A DNA stretch of 28,104 nt from Euprymna scolopes. Its lineage: Eukaryota; Mollusca; Cephalopoda; Sepiida; Sepiolidae. Made by a program: the position numbers and the translations under genes. The notes below the pieces were generated by a model. The model was not told the DNA's origin, did not search any database, and saw only the letters and a list, made by a program, of their open reading frames with translations. Shown here one piece after another: positions 1-11,100 of this stretch; positions within the stretch are counted from its first letter, which is position 1; every line of letters starts with the position of its first letter. The stretch is taken from positions 40,779,486-40,807,589 of the forward strand of contig CM044505.1 of the NCBI GenBank assembly GCA_024364805.1, given 5' to 3'.

Positions 1-819
1 TAATTATATTGATAATATATTTAATTTAATTTAATTGGAAATATTATTTCCGACATCGATATTTTTAGAAACGGGCGGAGTTATTTCCCCTGACGAGATT
101 TTTATACTTTCCTAAGTTCGAAAGATAAAAAACAGAAACTCTTCCCTACATGAAATAATTTGCTAATCACAATAAGTTTCTAGCGTGAAAAAATAATTTC
201 GTGTAGACAGAAATATATTTTCTTTTAATTTTAAATATTAAATAAATAAATGAATAAATAAAATACTTAGAAATAAACGAAAAGATCTCAATTGGTCTGT
301 TTTTATTATTCTTGAAACGACTATACAGAATCTTTTTTTACGAAAAAATGCCAGTGACAAAAAACAACAAAAAAGACAAGCCAATAAAAGAATTCAATTT
401 TGTTTTTAAAGTTTTCAAACGTGTTAATATTTATAACGTTATTATTTCTACAGTGGGAAAATTAGCTTTTCCCTTTATTCGCTTTTCCTGTTTGAGACTA
501 TTTTTTTCGTTCGCTCCGGTACTCACTGCTATTTTTATTGAAACAAAAATTGTTTTGATTCATTCATTTTTTATTTTATTTATTTATTTTGGGGGATCCA
601 GCGCACGAGCAACAAAAGTGCTCAATATCTGGAGAATAGCTTCTTTCTCTTTGTATCCATACTGCCGAAATATCTGGTGGAGAGGGTATCAGGTACTTCT
701 TTTTTGTGGCGTTTACATTTACATGTTTTTATCCGTTATTTTATTTTTGATATTGTTGTGGGGTATCGACGTCGCCCACGATGAAAATGATCAATATCCT
801 TAGTATAGCAGGTTTGTTC
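1..819. other. AT-rich DNA without a supported gene
   Basis: No recognisable domain, RNA gene or transposon end was found. A 163-codon open frame (312-803, +) begins at TTG and gives a hydrophobic F/I/L/Y-rich product with no motif I know. Its composition is what AT-rich noncoding DNA produces, so I do not call it a gene. The stretch may include the body of the repeat whose end lies at 841-867. Confidence 0.6.
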
Positions 820-867
820 GAAACGGAACTTCATGTACATCCGGGCACCGCCGGGTACCCATGCTAG
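820..867 (+). repeat. Hairpin-ended interspersed repeat terminus (repeat C)
   Basis: The segment holds CCGG-CACCG-like sequence that folds as CCGG..CCGG, followed by TACCCATG and CTAG (864-867), then directly by a (TA)n tract. The same arrangement recurs in this window at 14980-15010 (+), 20524-20545 (-) and, with variations, at 6152-6180 (-). A 3' hairpin a few bases before a terminal CTRR is the known signature of Helitron ends, so this could be the 3' end of a non-autonomous Helitron-like element. The 5' boundary of this copy is not visible. Confidence 0.5.
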
Positions 868-2139
<1,272 letters not shown>

Positions 2140-2400
2140 GATCACTACCGAAAAAAAATTGTGTCTGGAATGGGTATATTTGCTAATGCTGCTACGTTCT
2201 ATAATGGGTATATAAGGAAAGAACGGATATACAAATATCTAAGTAACTGGCAAAATTCTTAGAAACCGTCCGCAAGTCTGTAGTGGAATAGGGCCGTAGA
2301 TTGATGGTATGCGCCATTACTGTTAAAAATTCATTGATATGCACCCAACTCATAAGTATGTTATAACATATGCTAAACATTTGAGGGGTATACAGTCAAT
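2140..2400 (+). mobile_element. Decayed LINE reverse-transcriptase fragment
   Basis: This piece is a diverged copy of the segment at 4905-5065. Both run from a conceptual I-N-D (end of RT motif B region) through KIVSxxGxFA, followed by the region around the degenerate YADD position and a 'VV.WG' block. At 2150-2300 one reads IND...KIVSGMGIFANAATF, then a further block corresponding to the sequence upstream of the RT thumb. This order is typical of Jockey/CR1-like non-LTR retrotransposons. It is heavily mutated, with stops and frameshifts, and cannot be functional. Family assignment beyond 'same clade as 4200-5895' is not possible by eye. Confidence 0.6.
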
Positions 2401-2535
2401 TTTTTTAGGACGCTATTAACACACTATATGAGGAATAACACGGAGTTTAAAATAGTCCAAGAAGTTTCGGAATTAAAGCAAGAGTAAAATGGGTGTTGTT
2501 AAATATATTTAAATAAAATACCACAGATGTGTATA

Positions 2536-2745
2536 TTCATTATTTGGTTAAGTCAATTATTATATCTTTTTCAACTCTTTGATTTGTGTCCTTGCTTTTG
2601 TACATATGTAACATATGTACAAAAGCAAGGACACGAATGAAAATTGAACACTTCGATTAAAACTGAATAAAATTGATTATTTCTCCTCGTGACAAACGCA
2701 TCAGGACCAAATATCATATTAATAGTGATTTTATTTTTTAATGGG
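2536..2745. repeat. 210-bp dispersed repeat, copy 1 (with palindrome)
   Basis: This stretch aligns collinearly with 3084-3290. Shared landmarks in order are TTATTTG(G/A)TTAAGTCA, TTATATCTTTTTC, CGATTAAAACT, GATTATxTCTC, GGCAAACGCATCA and CCAAA(T/C)ATCATATTAAT. The two copies are direct repeats about 550 bp apart. I do not recognise the family; a SINE tail or LINE 3' UTR is possible, since LINE pieces flank both. Confidence 0.7.
2586..2634. repeat. Perfect 24-bp-arm palindrome
   Basis: The left arm 2586-2609 (GTGTCCTTGCTTTTGTACAT then ATGT) is the exact reverse complement of 2611-2634, with a single base at 2610 between them. It lies inside repeat copy 1. The corresponding place in copy 2 (around 3130-3175) is not palindromic, so the symmetry arose in this copy after the repeat dispersed. 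Confidence 0.95.
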
Positions 2746-3083
2746 TCTACATATCTTCGACCTTCATCCCCTGTCTACATATCTGAACATCAGCTTATTA
2801 ACCATAGTTTTCCTCTTTCTGTTTGATTGTATTAATGTTTGTTTTCATCACGTGCTAAGCACGTCACCAACTACGGCATTATAAGGTTTATTTTGTTTTT
2901 AGTGCTCACTTAAAAATTATTTTCTTTTCTAGGAGGAGGGTAGAAACTTGATTTTAGTAGTGTTCTGAAGATCTCCTTAATTATAATTAGTGCTTGCAGT
3001 AGTGCTCTGGATGCCTTCTGAGTTTTATTTTTTCACTCATCACTAAAAAATGTTTCTTCAAGTCAATAGAATTAACAGATATT
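2746..3083. other. Unassigned spacer between the two 210-bp repeats
   Basis: No motif or repeat relationship was recognised. A duplicated CTACATATCT phrase occurs near 2746-2780. Confidence 0.5.
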
Positions 3084-3290
3084 TATTATTTGATTAAGTC
3101 AGGTGTTATATCTTTTTCCGCTTTCTTGTCTGTTGAAGCATAATGTACACATATATTTACAAAAATAAATAAACGTGAAACATTACGATTAAAACTACAT
3201 AAAAACCATTTTGATTGATTATATCTCTCTGTGGCAAACGCATCATGGCCAAACATCATATTAATTGTTCTGCTTTTTATTACTAATGAT
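3084..3290. repeat. 210-bp dispersed repeat, copy 2
   Basis: It matches copy 1 at 2536-2745 in the landmarks given there, in the same orientation. It lacks the perfect palindrome, having TGTACACATATATTTACAAA where copy 1 has the inverted arms. It is thus a useful guide to the ancestral sequence. Confidence 0.7.
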
Positions 3291-3554
3291 TCACTGCTCA
3301 TCAAGGTTCGATGGGGGAGCAGTCAAGGGTGGTGTTTAAATAGATCGATGATTGTATGATGGGCGCCACCAGGCGAGGATTATGAACGACCGGTGTATAG
3401 GGCAGAATATTTTCTGAGAGTAATTGTTTATAAGATATTTGTTTGCATGAGACTTGGAGACGATTATCTTAGTTCATAGAAGTTCTGCTTGGAATTTGGT
3501 ACAGAGTAGAAAAGAAAGTCCTCTGTCGTTCTAGACAGGCGTATTCTTTCTGTA

Positions 3555-4135
3555 ATGTTTTATGGGCGCGCAAGGATTGACAACAGATTTGATGTAAGAC
3601 TTCCGTTAAGTTCTGGAATAAAGTCATACTTAAGAATACTATTAGGAGAGATACAAAGAGAGAGAGAGAGAGAGAGAGAGATTGATTTTAGCTGGGAAGA
3701 AATAATAATCCGAACGTTGATGAAAAAAAGACATAAACTTACTTTTGGTGACATTAAAAATAGCAAGGCATTTTCCCCTAAACATTACACCGTGTGCTGT
3801 AAGTCTGAAGAGAGAAAGTCAAAAAGATCAGTCCTCTTCGAAGTACTGCTACAGATAGTTGTGTCATCTGCGTAGATATCACCGAATAATCTCAGGATAT
3901 AATTTGAAAGATCGTTTATGAAGATAAGGAGAGGAGTAGGGCCCAGACTGGGTCTTAGACATACGTCTCTGTTGATATTATGAGTTTCGGGGGTCTACCC
4001 GTCAACAACTAATTCAATAGACATATCGAAGAGAAGAAATTTAATGGTTGTGATGACATTTTCAGATATCCCTATGTGAAGTAAGACTTTCTGCCACGCC
4101 TTATCGAATGGAAATTGATATATCAAAAGCTATCG
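3555..4135 (-). mobile_element. LINE reverse-transcriptase fragment, reverse strand
   Basis: Read on the reverse strand from about 4110, the sequence gives FDKAWQKVLLHIGIS (RT motif A region), then a VVDG block, GPTPLLIFINDL (motif B region) and YADDTTI (motif C with the catalytic Asp pair). These occur in the right order and spacing for a Jockey/CR1-like non-LTR RT. The better-preserved part is 3820-4130. Further along the reverse strand (3560-3800) an open stretch containing FIPELNGSLTSNLLSILARP could be the C-terminal part, but that is a weak call. Stops and frame changes show it is dead. It overlaps in content with the forward copy at 4200-5895, so it is a second element rather than an inverted middle of that copy. 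Confidence 0.75.
3656..3680. repeat. (GA)n microsatellite
   Basis: About twelve GA units lie inside the reverse-strand LINE remnant. Confidence 0.95.
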
Positions 4136-4235
4136 TCCTAAAAACAAGACTCCGTTGATAGATTACTTTTAATAGAGAAATTCGTTTGTAACATGTTAAG
4201 ATAACACGTTCTCAACTTCACCTTAGACCCAACGA

Positions 4236-5745
4236 GTAACTCTCACCTAAATATCCCTAGGCGAACAGAAGCTACACTTGATCATCTCAAATTTACCTCT
4301 TTTCATGTTCGCAATATTATAAAAAAAAGACTTATACATCTTTAAGGCACGCGGCGCATATCTAATCCCTGCTATACTAATTAAAAATGCTCAACTGAGC
4401 TAGCCCAGGTACTTTGCAAATTCTTCAACAAACGCCTTGCTGAACATTGTTTCCCTGATAGATGGAAAATTCCTTCTGTGGAATCAGTTTTAAAGAGTTC
4501 TGGTGAAAATATCGCTCTACCTGTCCTTTCCCTGTTCGCTAAATCATTGCGTCATTAATTAAACAAGCATTAGTTCATCACTTCATAAAATCTAATCTTC
4601 TCCCCAACCGACAATGTGGGTTTAGCCAATCCCGCTTGACTGCAGATATTTTAACTGCCATCTATGAACTACATACCACGTACTGGATACAGTAGGGAAA
4701 GATTGAACTGTAGTCCTATATACTCAAAGACTTATAAAAGATTTGGCATGAAGGACTCTTAATAAAAATGAAATAATACAGTATTACTGTACGAATGCTA
4801 ATTATAATTAGATTTTTCTAGGTTGTCCTTAATAAACGTACATCCAAACAGCATAATGTTAATTCGGATGCGCTTCAGGAATCGATCATTGAACCGTTAA
4901 TATTCTGATAATCATAAACGATCCCCTTGATAAAATTGTGTCTGAGATAGGTAAATTTGCCGATGAAGAAGCATCAGGGGATAATAGATGCAAACATATC
5001 TAAAACAATGGCAGAATCCTTAGAAAATGACTCCAAGTTGGTGGTGGAATGGACCGTAAATGCACAGTAGCATTTAATATGACTGAGACTAAGCTCCTTT
5101 CCTTTAACAATTACAAGAAGCGTTCTCAATCATCGATAGTCATGACTAATAACACCCTACTCGAGAGCGCTCCCTTCAAACTCCTTGGCTTAACATTCAC
5201 AGACAACATAAACTTGAACAAATACATTCAGTATATTGCAAAAGCTGATTCAAAGAAGGTGGATTCCATCTACCGTTCTAGACAATTACTCACGTCCGAA
5301 TGTATCCTGTATCTCTACAAACCACTACTCACCCATCCATGGAGTACTGTTGCCACATCTGGGTTGGTCCATCCATCACTAGCTTATCCATCTTGGGCAA
5401 AATAGAGTCTCTAATCTAATAGGTCCCGCACTGTCAACTAAGTTCTAATGCCTGTCCCATCGACACAGTGTTGCATCTCAGTGCCGGTTTTACAAGTATT
5501 TTAATGGAATGTGCTCTGATGAACTCATCGCACTTGTGCCCCCTCAACGTGCATGCACCCGACAAACTGGTCTAACAAAAAAAATCCCATCTGTAGAGAT
5601 CCCTATATGTCGAAAAGCCTTTTACTCTAAAAGTTTCTTCTCCCTGGCTGATAGAGTTTAGAATTCCCTTCCTGTTTCATGCTTCCGTGATTTTACTGAG
5701 ATACAGAAGTTTAAATGTAAAATAAGCCGACACCTCGCTCATCCT
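4236..5745 (+). pseudogene. LINE ORF2 remnant (reverse transcriptase)
   Basis: The encoded enzyme would copy the element's RNA at a nicked chromosomal target. Here the coding region is scattered over several frames with multiple stops, and it lacks the motif A Asp region. The motif C tetrad has degraded to F-A-D-E near 4955. The longest surviving frame (5049-5405) reads VAFNMTETKLLSFNNYKK, then FKLLGLTFTDN and ILYLYKPLL, the normal succession of thumb and C-terminal blocks in this clade. The next block (SHRHSVASQCRFYK-like, frame-shifted) follows to about 5745. No endonuclease domain is present in the copy. The assignment to the LINE clade is firm; the family name is not known. Confidence 0.75.
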
Positions 5746-5814
5746 GCATAGCAACACGGTCCCAAATAGTAGCTCCTTACGTCAAAGTCGCAATATGCCT
5801 CGTGAACAAAATTT

Positions 5815-5880
5815 AAAGAAGGGGAAGAGGAGGGGGCTGAGCAGAAGGAGGAGGAGGACGAAGAAGAAGAAAAGAAATAA
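5815..5880. repeat. Purine-rich GAA/GGA 3' tail of LINE
   Basis: An imperfect GAAGGAGGAGGAC-type tract directly follows the LINE coding remnant. It likely marks the 3' end region of the element. Confidence 0.65.
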
Positions 5881-5895
5881 AGTTAATGGCATGAT

Positions 5896-6151
5896 CAATT
5901 TCCGTATCTACATTGTTATTTAGTTACATGAATTATATTTCTCAATTAAATAAAAGTGAATAGAATTAACACATCCATTCAATGTTATTCTGTTATTTTC
6001 CACACGTTGTTTTATACGTTCTTAATGTAATACGTATACAATAATTTTAAATAATATTTAATTTTATAAACGTTAATTTTACATTTTGTATTTAGACAAA
6101 AACTAAATGAAGTAATTTTTAAAAAAATAAATAAATAACAATATTTTATTA
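5896..6151. other. AT-rich spacer
   Basis: Nothing was recognised between the LINE tail and repeat D. The reverse open frame at 6012-6194 is AT-driven. Confidence 0.5.
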
Positions 6152-6357
6152 CTATAAGGGGACCCGACGTTGCCCGGGATTGAATTAGGATCAACGAATG
6201 TTTTACAGTATCAATACTTTTATTGTAATCGAAATCAGTGAAAGCGTTAATTAGTTAATCAAATCGATTGATTTCTCAAGTCGAGAACACACCGTAGTGC
6301 AGGAAGCTTCACATGCCTCCGTGCAGCGATTTATATCAAAATACAGTGTAGTCTATA

Positions 6358-6579
6358 TTGCACTGTAGAGAACTTATTGTCGATTTTATTAAATTATTTT
6401 TATATAATGACTTGGATTTAAAATACAGAAGTCAAGTATCATGTTTAGATTGTGTTTTAAATAAAAACATTCATATCGAACGCGTTCCAATTTTATTAAA
6501 GAAACTATTGTTGATTTTAAACTCCGGACCTTTCTGCTTGTGCGGTGATAAAACTTCTAAAATGCACTTGGCATATTAG
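6358..6579 (+). pseudogene. Leu-rich/Cys-bearing ORF inside repeat D, possible captured exon
   Basis: A 73-codon frame starting at TTG lies antisense to repeat D. Its second half reads VSCLDCVLNKNIHIERVPIL and then LNSGPFCLCGDKTS. The pattern of Leu/Ile spacing, a 'SGP.C.CG' block and upstream C-x2-C resembles the region after the repeats in some leucine-rich-repeat proteins. It looks less AT-driven than the other spurious frames. I cannot name a parent gene. It may be a gene fragment carried by the repeat, or chance. There is no convincing start context or splice arrangement. Confidence 0.25.
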
Positions 6580-6782
6580 GCTGTACAATAGTGTTAATTT
6601 TTATCAAAATCGGACTGTTTCTACTTTAATGGGATTTTTTTGCATATCGATTTTCGATATTTATCGGAGACATTCCGATACAAAAAAATTATAAAAACAC
6701 TCCAAGACATGTACAGTACATTCGTGTGAAATTTCATTAAAAATCGGTTCAGCCGCTATTTTAAACCATAAGGAGCGAACTC

Positions 6783-6848
6783 ACACGCACGCATACACAA
6801 ACAGACATACATACACACAGACAAACAGGCACACACACAACACACACA
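6783..6848. repeat. (CA)/(CAGA)-rich simple sequence
   Basis: The stretch is an imperfect ACACACGCACGCATACACAAACAGACATACA-type tract. It forms the 5' GTCTG-rich part of repeat D when read on the reverse strand. Confidence 0.9.
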
Positions 6849-6863
6849 AAGTCCATTTTATAC

Positions 6864-8094
6864 TGTTAATTCTTACAACAACTTGGCTATTTTAAGTTTT
6901 ACTAGCAGAACCCACAGAAATTCCAACGTTGTTAAAAATTTTTAAACACATTATAACAAAATGAATAAAAAATAAAATGAAACAAATAACGACGAATTTA
7001 AATATTTTTTTAGCAAATTGTTTTTTTTAACCTTTTTTAATTCATTTAAAAAAGTGCATTCTTTATTAATTAAAATTCAACACACAACACATTGTTTTGT
7101 CTTGTTTTATTTCTGAATAATTTTTTATATAAATTATAAAGGAACAGATGTCAATTGACTTCCACATTTAAGTTTTAAAAAAAAACTATAATAAAAAAAA
7201 GTATATCTTCTCAACATGACTTTTTAATTATAAAATGAAATAGCCAATTTAAAAACGTACATAGACAGTCGTGTATTTTATTTGTTTTTTTTTCTTTTTG
7301 TTTTTTTTTTCCTTTTTTAAAAGATTTTGAGAGGAAACTGTTTTAATGAGTTTTAACTGATACAAGGCAACTATAAGGGGAGGAAATTCGTTTCTCATTA
7401 ATTAATGTTTGCGATGATGGTAGTTTTTGTGACACTGGACGTACGGACAAGTAAATTTGCATTTAGATATTATTTTGAATTTTATTATAATTGCTAGTGA
7501 CATTATATTTTTTAATATTTATTTGCAAAGAAAAAATGTTATTGACATGTTTCTCATAAATAAAGGTTGACAGATATTTATAAAACTCAAATAACATTGC
7601 TTTATAAACAGCATGCGTGTTGTTTTTTTTTTCTTATTTCGCTGAATCATATAATCATTTTTAAACAACTGTCATATAAAATTAGACTCATTTATCATCT
7701 TTTATTGCTTACTTAGTGAAGTGTCTAATTTTTTATGAAAATCGCTCAACACAAGGCATGAAGCTATTTGATGTAAGAATCTAACGAAAGATAATTATCG
7801 CAAAGACAGGAGATGACTATTAAAAAGAATAAGGTTATAGGTAGAAGGAAAACAGTCAGTAGGAAGAGAGTCCAACAACCTCGCAGATCTTGTAAAGAAG
7901 CTACTGGAATAGGTAGTTGTATTACAATGTGGTATCAGAGCAGGGAAACACTGGAGATCACTATACATTAACGAGTCATACCTGCTGTAAAAAGTAAATT
8001 GGAAATAGATTAAACAATTCTGAAGAACTTATCCCATAATAGTATTTACAGAGAAAATCAAATTAATATATGATACACAAATAAAAGTATAACA
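6864..8094. other. AT-rich DNA, nothing recognised
   Basis: This region has poly-T and poly-A runs (7255-7320, 7620-7640) and no coding or RNA motif that I can support. Around 7850-7990 base composition is less AT-rich, but no frame reads as a known protein. Confidence 0.5.
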
Positions 8095-8365
8095 AAATAA
8101 ATGGCCAATTATGACCTGCTCCCTTTTTCAAGTAAGTAAAGTGAACGACCTGAATATTAACTTTAATTAGCTACTACACAGAGATGTAGGGGAGGCCGTC
8201 ACCCTTTTTCACTGAGTTACTCCACTTTCCCTTGATCCCCATTTTATAATGATACGTGCTTAGAAAGGTGGTATTGAATAGCATTTTCTGAGTGTATCTT
8301 AAAACTCAACCGAGATTTGAACTCCAGCCTTCCAGTTCGAAAGCTAGCACGCTAATAATTTAGCA
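8095..8365 (-). mobile_element. tRNA-derived SINE remnant, reverse strand
   Basis: Read on the reverse strand, 8350-8305 gives TTAGCGTGCTAGCTTTCGAA followed by GGAGTTCAAATCTCGG. That reproduces a tRNA-like anticodon arm and T arm with a pol III box B (GTTCAAATC). The box A side is degraded. The body continues to about 8095, where the reverse strand becomes AT-rich (an ATAAAA-type tail). Length of about 270 bp suits a SINE. It is a fossil SINE rather than a working tRNA, as the acceptor and D-arm partners are not present. Confidence 0.5.
8311..8323 (-). promoter_or_regulatory. Pol III box B-like element of SINE
   Basis: The reverse strand reads GAGTTCAAATCTC, close to the GWTCRANNC box B consensus. 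It is an internal promoter remnant of the SINE. Confidence 0.5.
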
Positions 8366-9230
8366 TAAGCTAAATAGACTGGTTTAAAGTAGAATGCGTT
8401 TATTTGGGTGAGTTTAAACAAGAGAGCAAAAGATAAACAATGTTTTGAGAAAAGGATTTTTTTTTCTGAGAAGATTAATAGTAAGCCTTTATGTGTTTCT
8501 TTTTGAATATGACTGTTTTCTTTAAAGCATATGTTATTCAAGTCATATCTCGTATGTTTTATTGGCTTTCTTATGTAAATCGTTTGACTAATCAATTTCG
8601 AATTTGTATTCTAGCAGATCAATTTCACTTTTGGCAAAGATATACGACACGTCGTCTATATCGCACACAACCTTATAAAATAAGAATAAATTTTGAAAAG
8701 AAAACGCTGATTATTATTGATTTCACAATCTTCTGATTTTAAAAAGACGTTTTGAAAGCATAATTTTTGAACTTTTAGCATTGGTATTCTCTTTATATAA
8801 ATAAGTTTAACGAATTTAGCGACTGGTCTTTGGCAAGAATGGTTTCATCCTCAGAATTTGGAATAGCTATACCGTTATATGTGGCATAAACATAAAAAAA
8901 AGTAAATGTAGTAAACTGGACAGATAATTAAGTCTATATTCAATTGTCTCGTGTTATACTCGGCCAAAATAGAAGTTTAACGTCATGCAGAAATTAGAGT
9001 GATACTAAGGCCCTACAAAGAGGATAAATTGAGAATGTCCTTCACATTACTTATGGATTATGAAGCACCAAAAATGTCAGTTCATATATTGTATGGTTAT
9101 CCTTATTTATATTTTCCTTGGAAATCATCTGACGTTATCCGATCATAAAATACGCTTAAATAAGATATTTTAATCGTATTTAAAATTATTATTATAGTTC
9201 CAATTATTTATTGATTATTATATTGTATCT
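8366..9230. other. AT-rich DNA, nothing recognised
   Basis: Two overlapping short open frames (8344-8595 minus and 8491-8736 plus) have no domain signatures and conflict with each other. No repeat ends were found. Confidence 0.5.
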
Positions 9231-9231
9231 A

Positions 9232-11100
9232 GTATGGATTTTGGAGATATTTTCGATAATCTGTCTGAACAAAATGATATAGTTATTGATAGACTCCCTC
9301 AAAATGAGATGATGACTGATTCCAGCATTGATGAGACTAAAAGAACATCAACAGCGATAAATAAGTGAAAATAACCCGGACTTGACGGGATACCTGTTGA
9401 AATATTGCTATTTGGAGGTGATAGTGTTATTAACGCAGTCTGTGTACTCATTCTAACTGTTAGGCATGGCAATGCTATCACTCAAAATTGGATTGATGCA
9501 ATGTTAATCCGAATTTATAAAAAAAAATGAGGTCAACAGCTGTGTTTGGTGCTTATAGAGGTATTAGAGTGCTTGAAGCAGTGGAAAGGGTTTTAGCAAA
9601 AGTGTTCTTAAATTGTTTGCTGAAATGGATTTGTCCGTCTATCATGCTAGAGAATCAATGTGGTTTTAGATCTAACCGTGGGACAATGGGCATGATATTC
9701 TCTGCGCGACAACTATTGGAAAAATGTCTGGAGCAGCGAGTGTCTTTTTATCAAATTTTTGTAGATTTGGCAAAAGCGTTTGATACCATACATCGAAATG
9801 CACTCTGGAAGATTCTTAGGAAACTAAGCTGCCTTACTAGTTTTGTGGAGTTACTGCAGCAGTTAAACCATAATATGAAAGCCCGAGTGAATTTAATGTA
9901 TCTTTGTCTGATCCAATTTCAGTGGAAAATGGTGTGAAACAAGGTGATATACTTGCCCCTACATTATTTTCCATATATTTCGCTGTGATGCTGGTACATA
10001 CTTTTAACAATTGCGGTATTGGGGTGAAGTTTTTGTTTTGTACATCAGGTAAACTTTTTAACTTAAGACGTCTAGACGGAAAGTCGAAAATTTTCAGAAC
10101 GTTGTTCTTGAACTTTTATATGCAGATGATACACATTCAAAAGCGGTCACACAGATGATTAGGGATAAGTTATCAGAGGCTTATAAAGATTTTAGACTTA
10201 CCATCAGCCTCAAGAAAACATGTATATATTCCTCTCCTAAAGCAAGATCATACGTTGAACCAAACATCTTGGTTGATGGTAAGAAGTTAAATACCACGCA
10301 CAATTTTATATATCTGGGTAGTACGCTGAGTAAGGACTGTACGCTTGATGCTATGATAAATCACAGAATAGCCCAAACCAGTTCTGCTTTTGGCAAACTG
10401 GAGAAACGTGTGTGGTTAGATCGGGCAATCACATCAAAAACAAAGATAACTGTTTACGAAACATGTGTTATCACTACGCTGTTATATGAGTCAGAGACTT
10501 GGATAACATATGAAAGGCATTTCAAGTTATTGGAAAAGTTTCATTAAAGTAGTATTCAAAGAATACTTCATATGAACTGGAGGACTATAACGCCTGACAC
10601 TGTAGTTCTGGAACGATCAAATAGTACTAGTATAGAAATGAAAATCATTCAAAATCAGTGCTTGGTTAAGATCGATGACAAAAGACTTCCTGAGCAACTG
10701 TTTTATAGCGAAATTGATAAAGGTTAAAAGATCACAACATAAACAAGAACAAAAAGATTTAAGGATTTTCTGAAAAATAACTTGTAAATACTTGAGATGG
10801 ATGTACATTACTGGGAAACCCAAGCGAAATATCGATCACTGTGGACAAACCCCACCAGAAAAATTTATAAGATGTTTGAAGAGCAGCGTGTAGATCTTGC
10901 TGTCTTAAAACGTGTTTTAAGAAAGCAGAACGAAAACATAATGTCAGCAAAATTACAACAGGAACTGAAGTGCATTGTATGTGGCATATATCTTTGTCAA
11001 AAGCTGGTTTTGTAAATCATTTGAGATCGCACAATCAAACAGAGGAACCACAGTCTCATGGGGAGGTTTTTACAGCATATCTGGCAACACTGTTGTCATT
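9232..11100 (+). mobile_element. LINE with C-terminal zinc finger, 5'-truncated
   Basis: This is a second, distinct non-LTR retrotransposon. Parts in order: a linker (MDFGDIFDNLSEQ onward, 9234), the fingers block PGLDGIPVEIL (about 9374-9406), QCGFRSNRGT (9655-9685), RT motif A FVDLAKAFDT (9758-9787), motif B NGVKQGDILAPTLFS (9928-9972), motif C YADD (10119-10130), the thumb and C-terminal region (10155-10950) and a C2H2 finger (10968-11030). The 3' boundary is near 11100, before a short GA run. The endonuclease domain is absent, consistent with 5' truncation during target-primed reverse transcription. Confidence 0.85.
9234..11060 (+). pseudogene. LINE reverse transcriptase, frameshifted
   Basis: The protein would be the RT half of ORF2, which copies element RNA at a nicked chromosomal site. 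Surviving frames are 9527-9937, 9904-10158 and 10155-10547 (three different phases), followed by in-phase pieces to about 11015. All RT motifs are readable, including both catalytic Asp of YADD and the motif A Asp. Stops occur at about 9366 and 9528, and the frame shifts near 9900 and again just before the YADD. A stop lies at 10545. After it, FYSEIDKG, RFKDFLKNNL and then LKCIVCGI match the order of this family's C-terminal tail. The finger pairs C-x2-C with a following NHLRSHNQ, reached after one more frame change. Databases often label this type 'RNA-directed DNA polymerase from mobile element jockey'; the precise clade is uncertain. Confidence 0.8.

Larger units (their letters stand above)
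4200..5895 (+). mobile_element. Degenerate Jockey/CR1-like LINE, 3' two-thirds
   Basis: A forward-strand non-LTR retrotransposon missing its 5' end. Recognisable parts in order are the pre-RT linker (RTEATLDHLKFTSFHVRNII, near 4265), the start of RT (WKIPSVESVLKSSG and NLLPNRQCGFSQSRLTADIL, 4460-4660), motif B and C region (4815-4990), the post-RT thumb and C-terminal half (5049-5405 and on to about 5745), and a 3' tail of purine-rich GAAGAGGAGG sequence ending near 5880. The motif A segment between about 4690 and 4815 is replaced by unrelated AT-rich sequence. Related fragments are at 2140-2400 (+) and 23700-24260 (-). Confidence 0.8.
6152..6863 (-). repeat. Hairpin-ended interspersed repeat (repeat D), reverse orientation
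   Basis: On the reverse strand this unit opens near 6863 with TATAAAATGGAC. It passes into a GTGTGT/GTCTGTTTGTCTG-rich tract, then the phrase TAGCGGCTGAACCGATTTTT (a segment common to many invertebrate interspersed repeats), and closes near 6152 with CCCGGGCAACGTCGGG followed by TCCCCTTATAGT. The 5' TATAAA plus GTCTG tract and the 3' CCCGG..CGGG hairpin parallel repeat A. I propose a non-autonomous, possibly Helitron-like element. The exact ends and the target-site context cannot be proved from one copy. Confidence 0.5.

Noticed and set aside
312-803. 163-codon forward ORF, the longest in the window
   Set aside because: It needs a TTG start, is dominated by AT-rich codons for F/I/L/Y/K, and has no recognisable motif or splice context.
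3555-3875. 106-codon forward ORF with an Arg/Glu repeat
   Set aside because: It is antisense to the LINE RT remnant and the Arg/Glu run is the (GA)n microsatellite.
8300-8365. Functional tRNA gene on the reverse strand
   Set aside because: Only the T arm/box B and part of the anticodon arm are tRNA-like; box A and the acceptor stem are missing, so a SINE remnant is the better reading.
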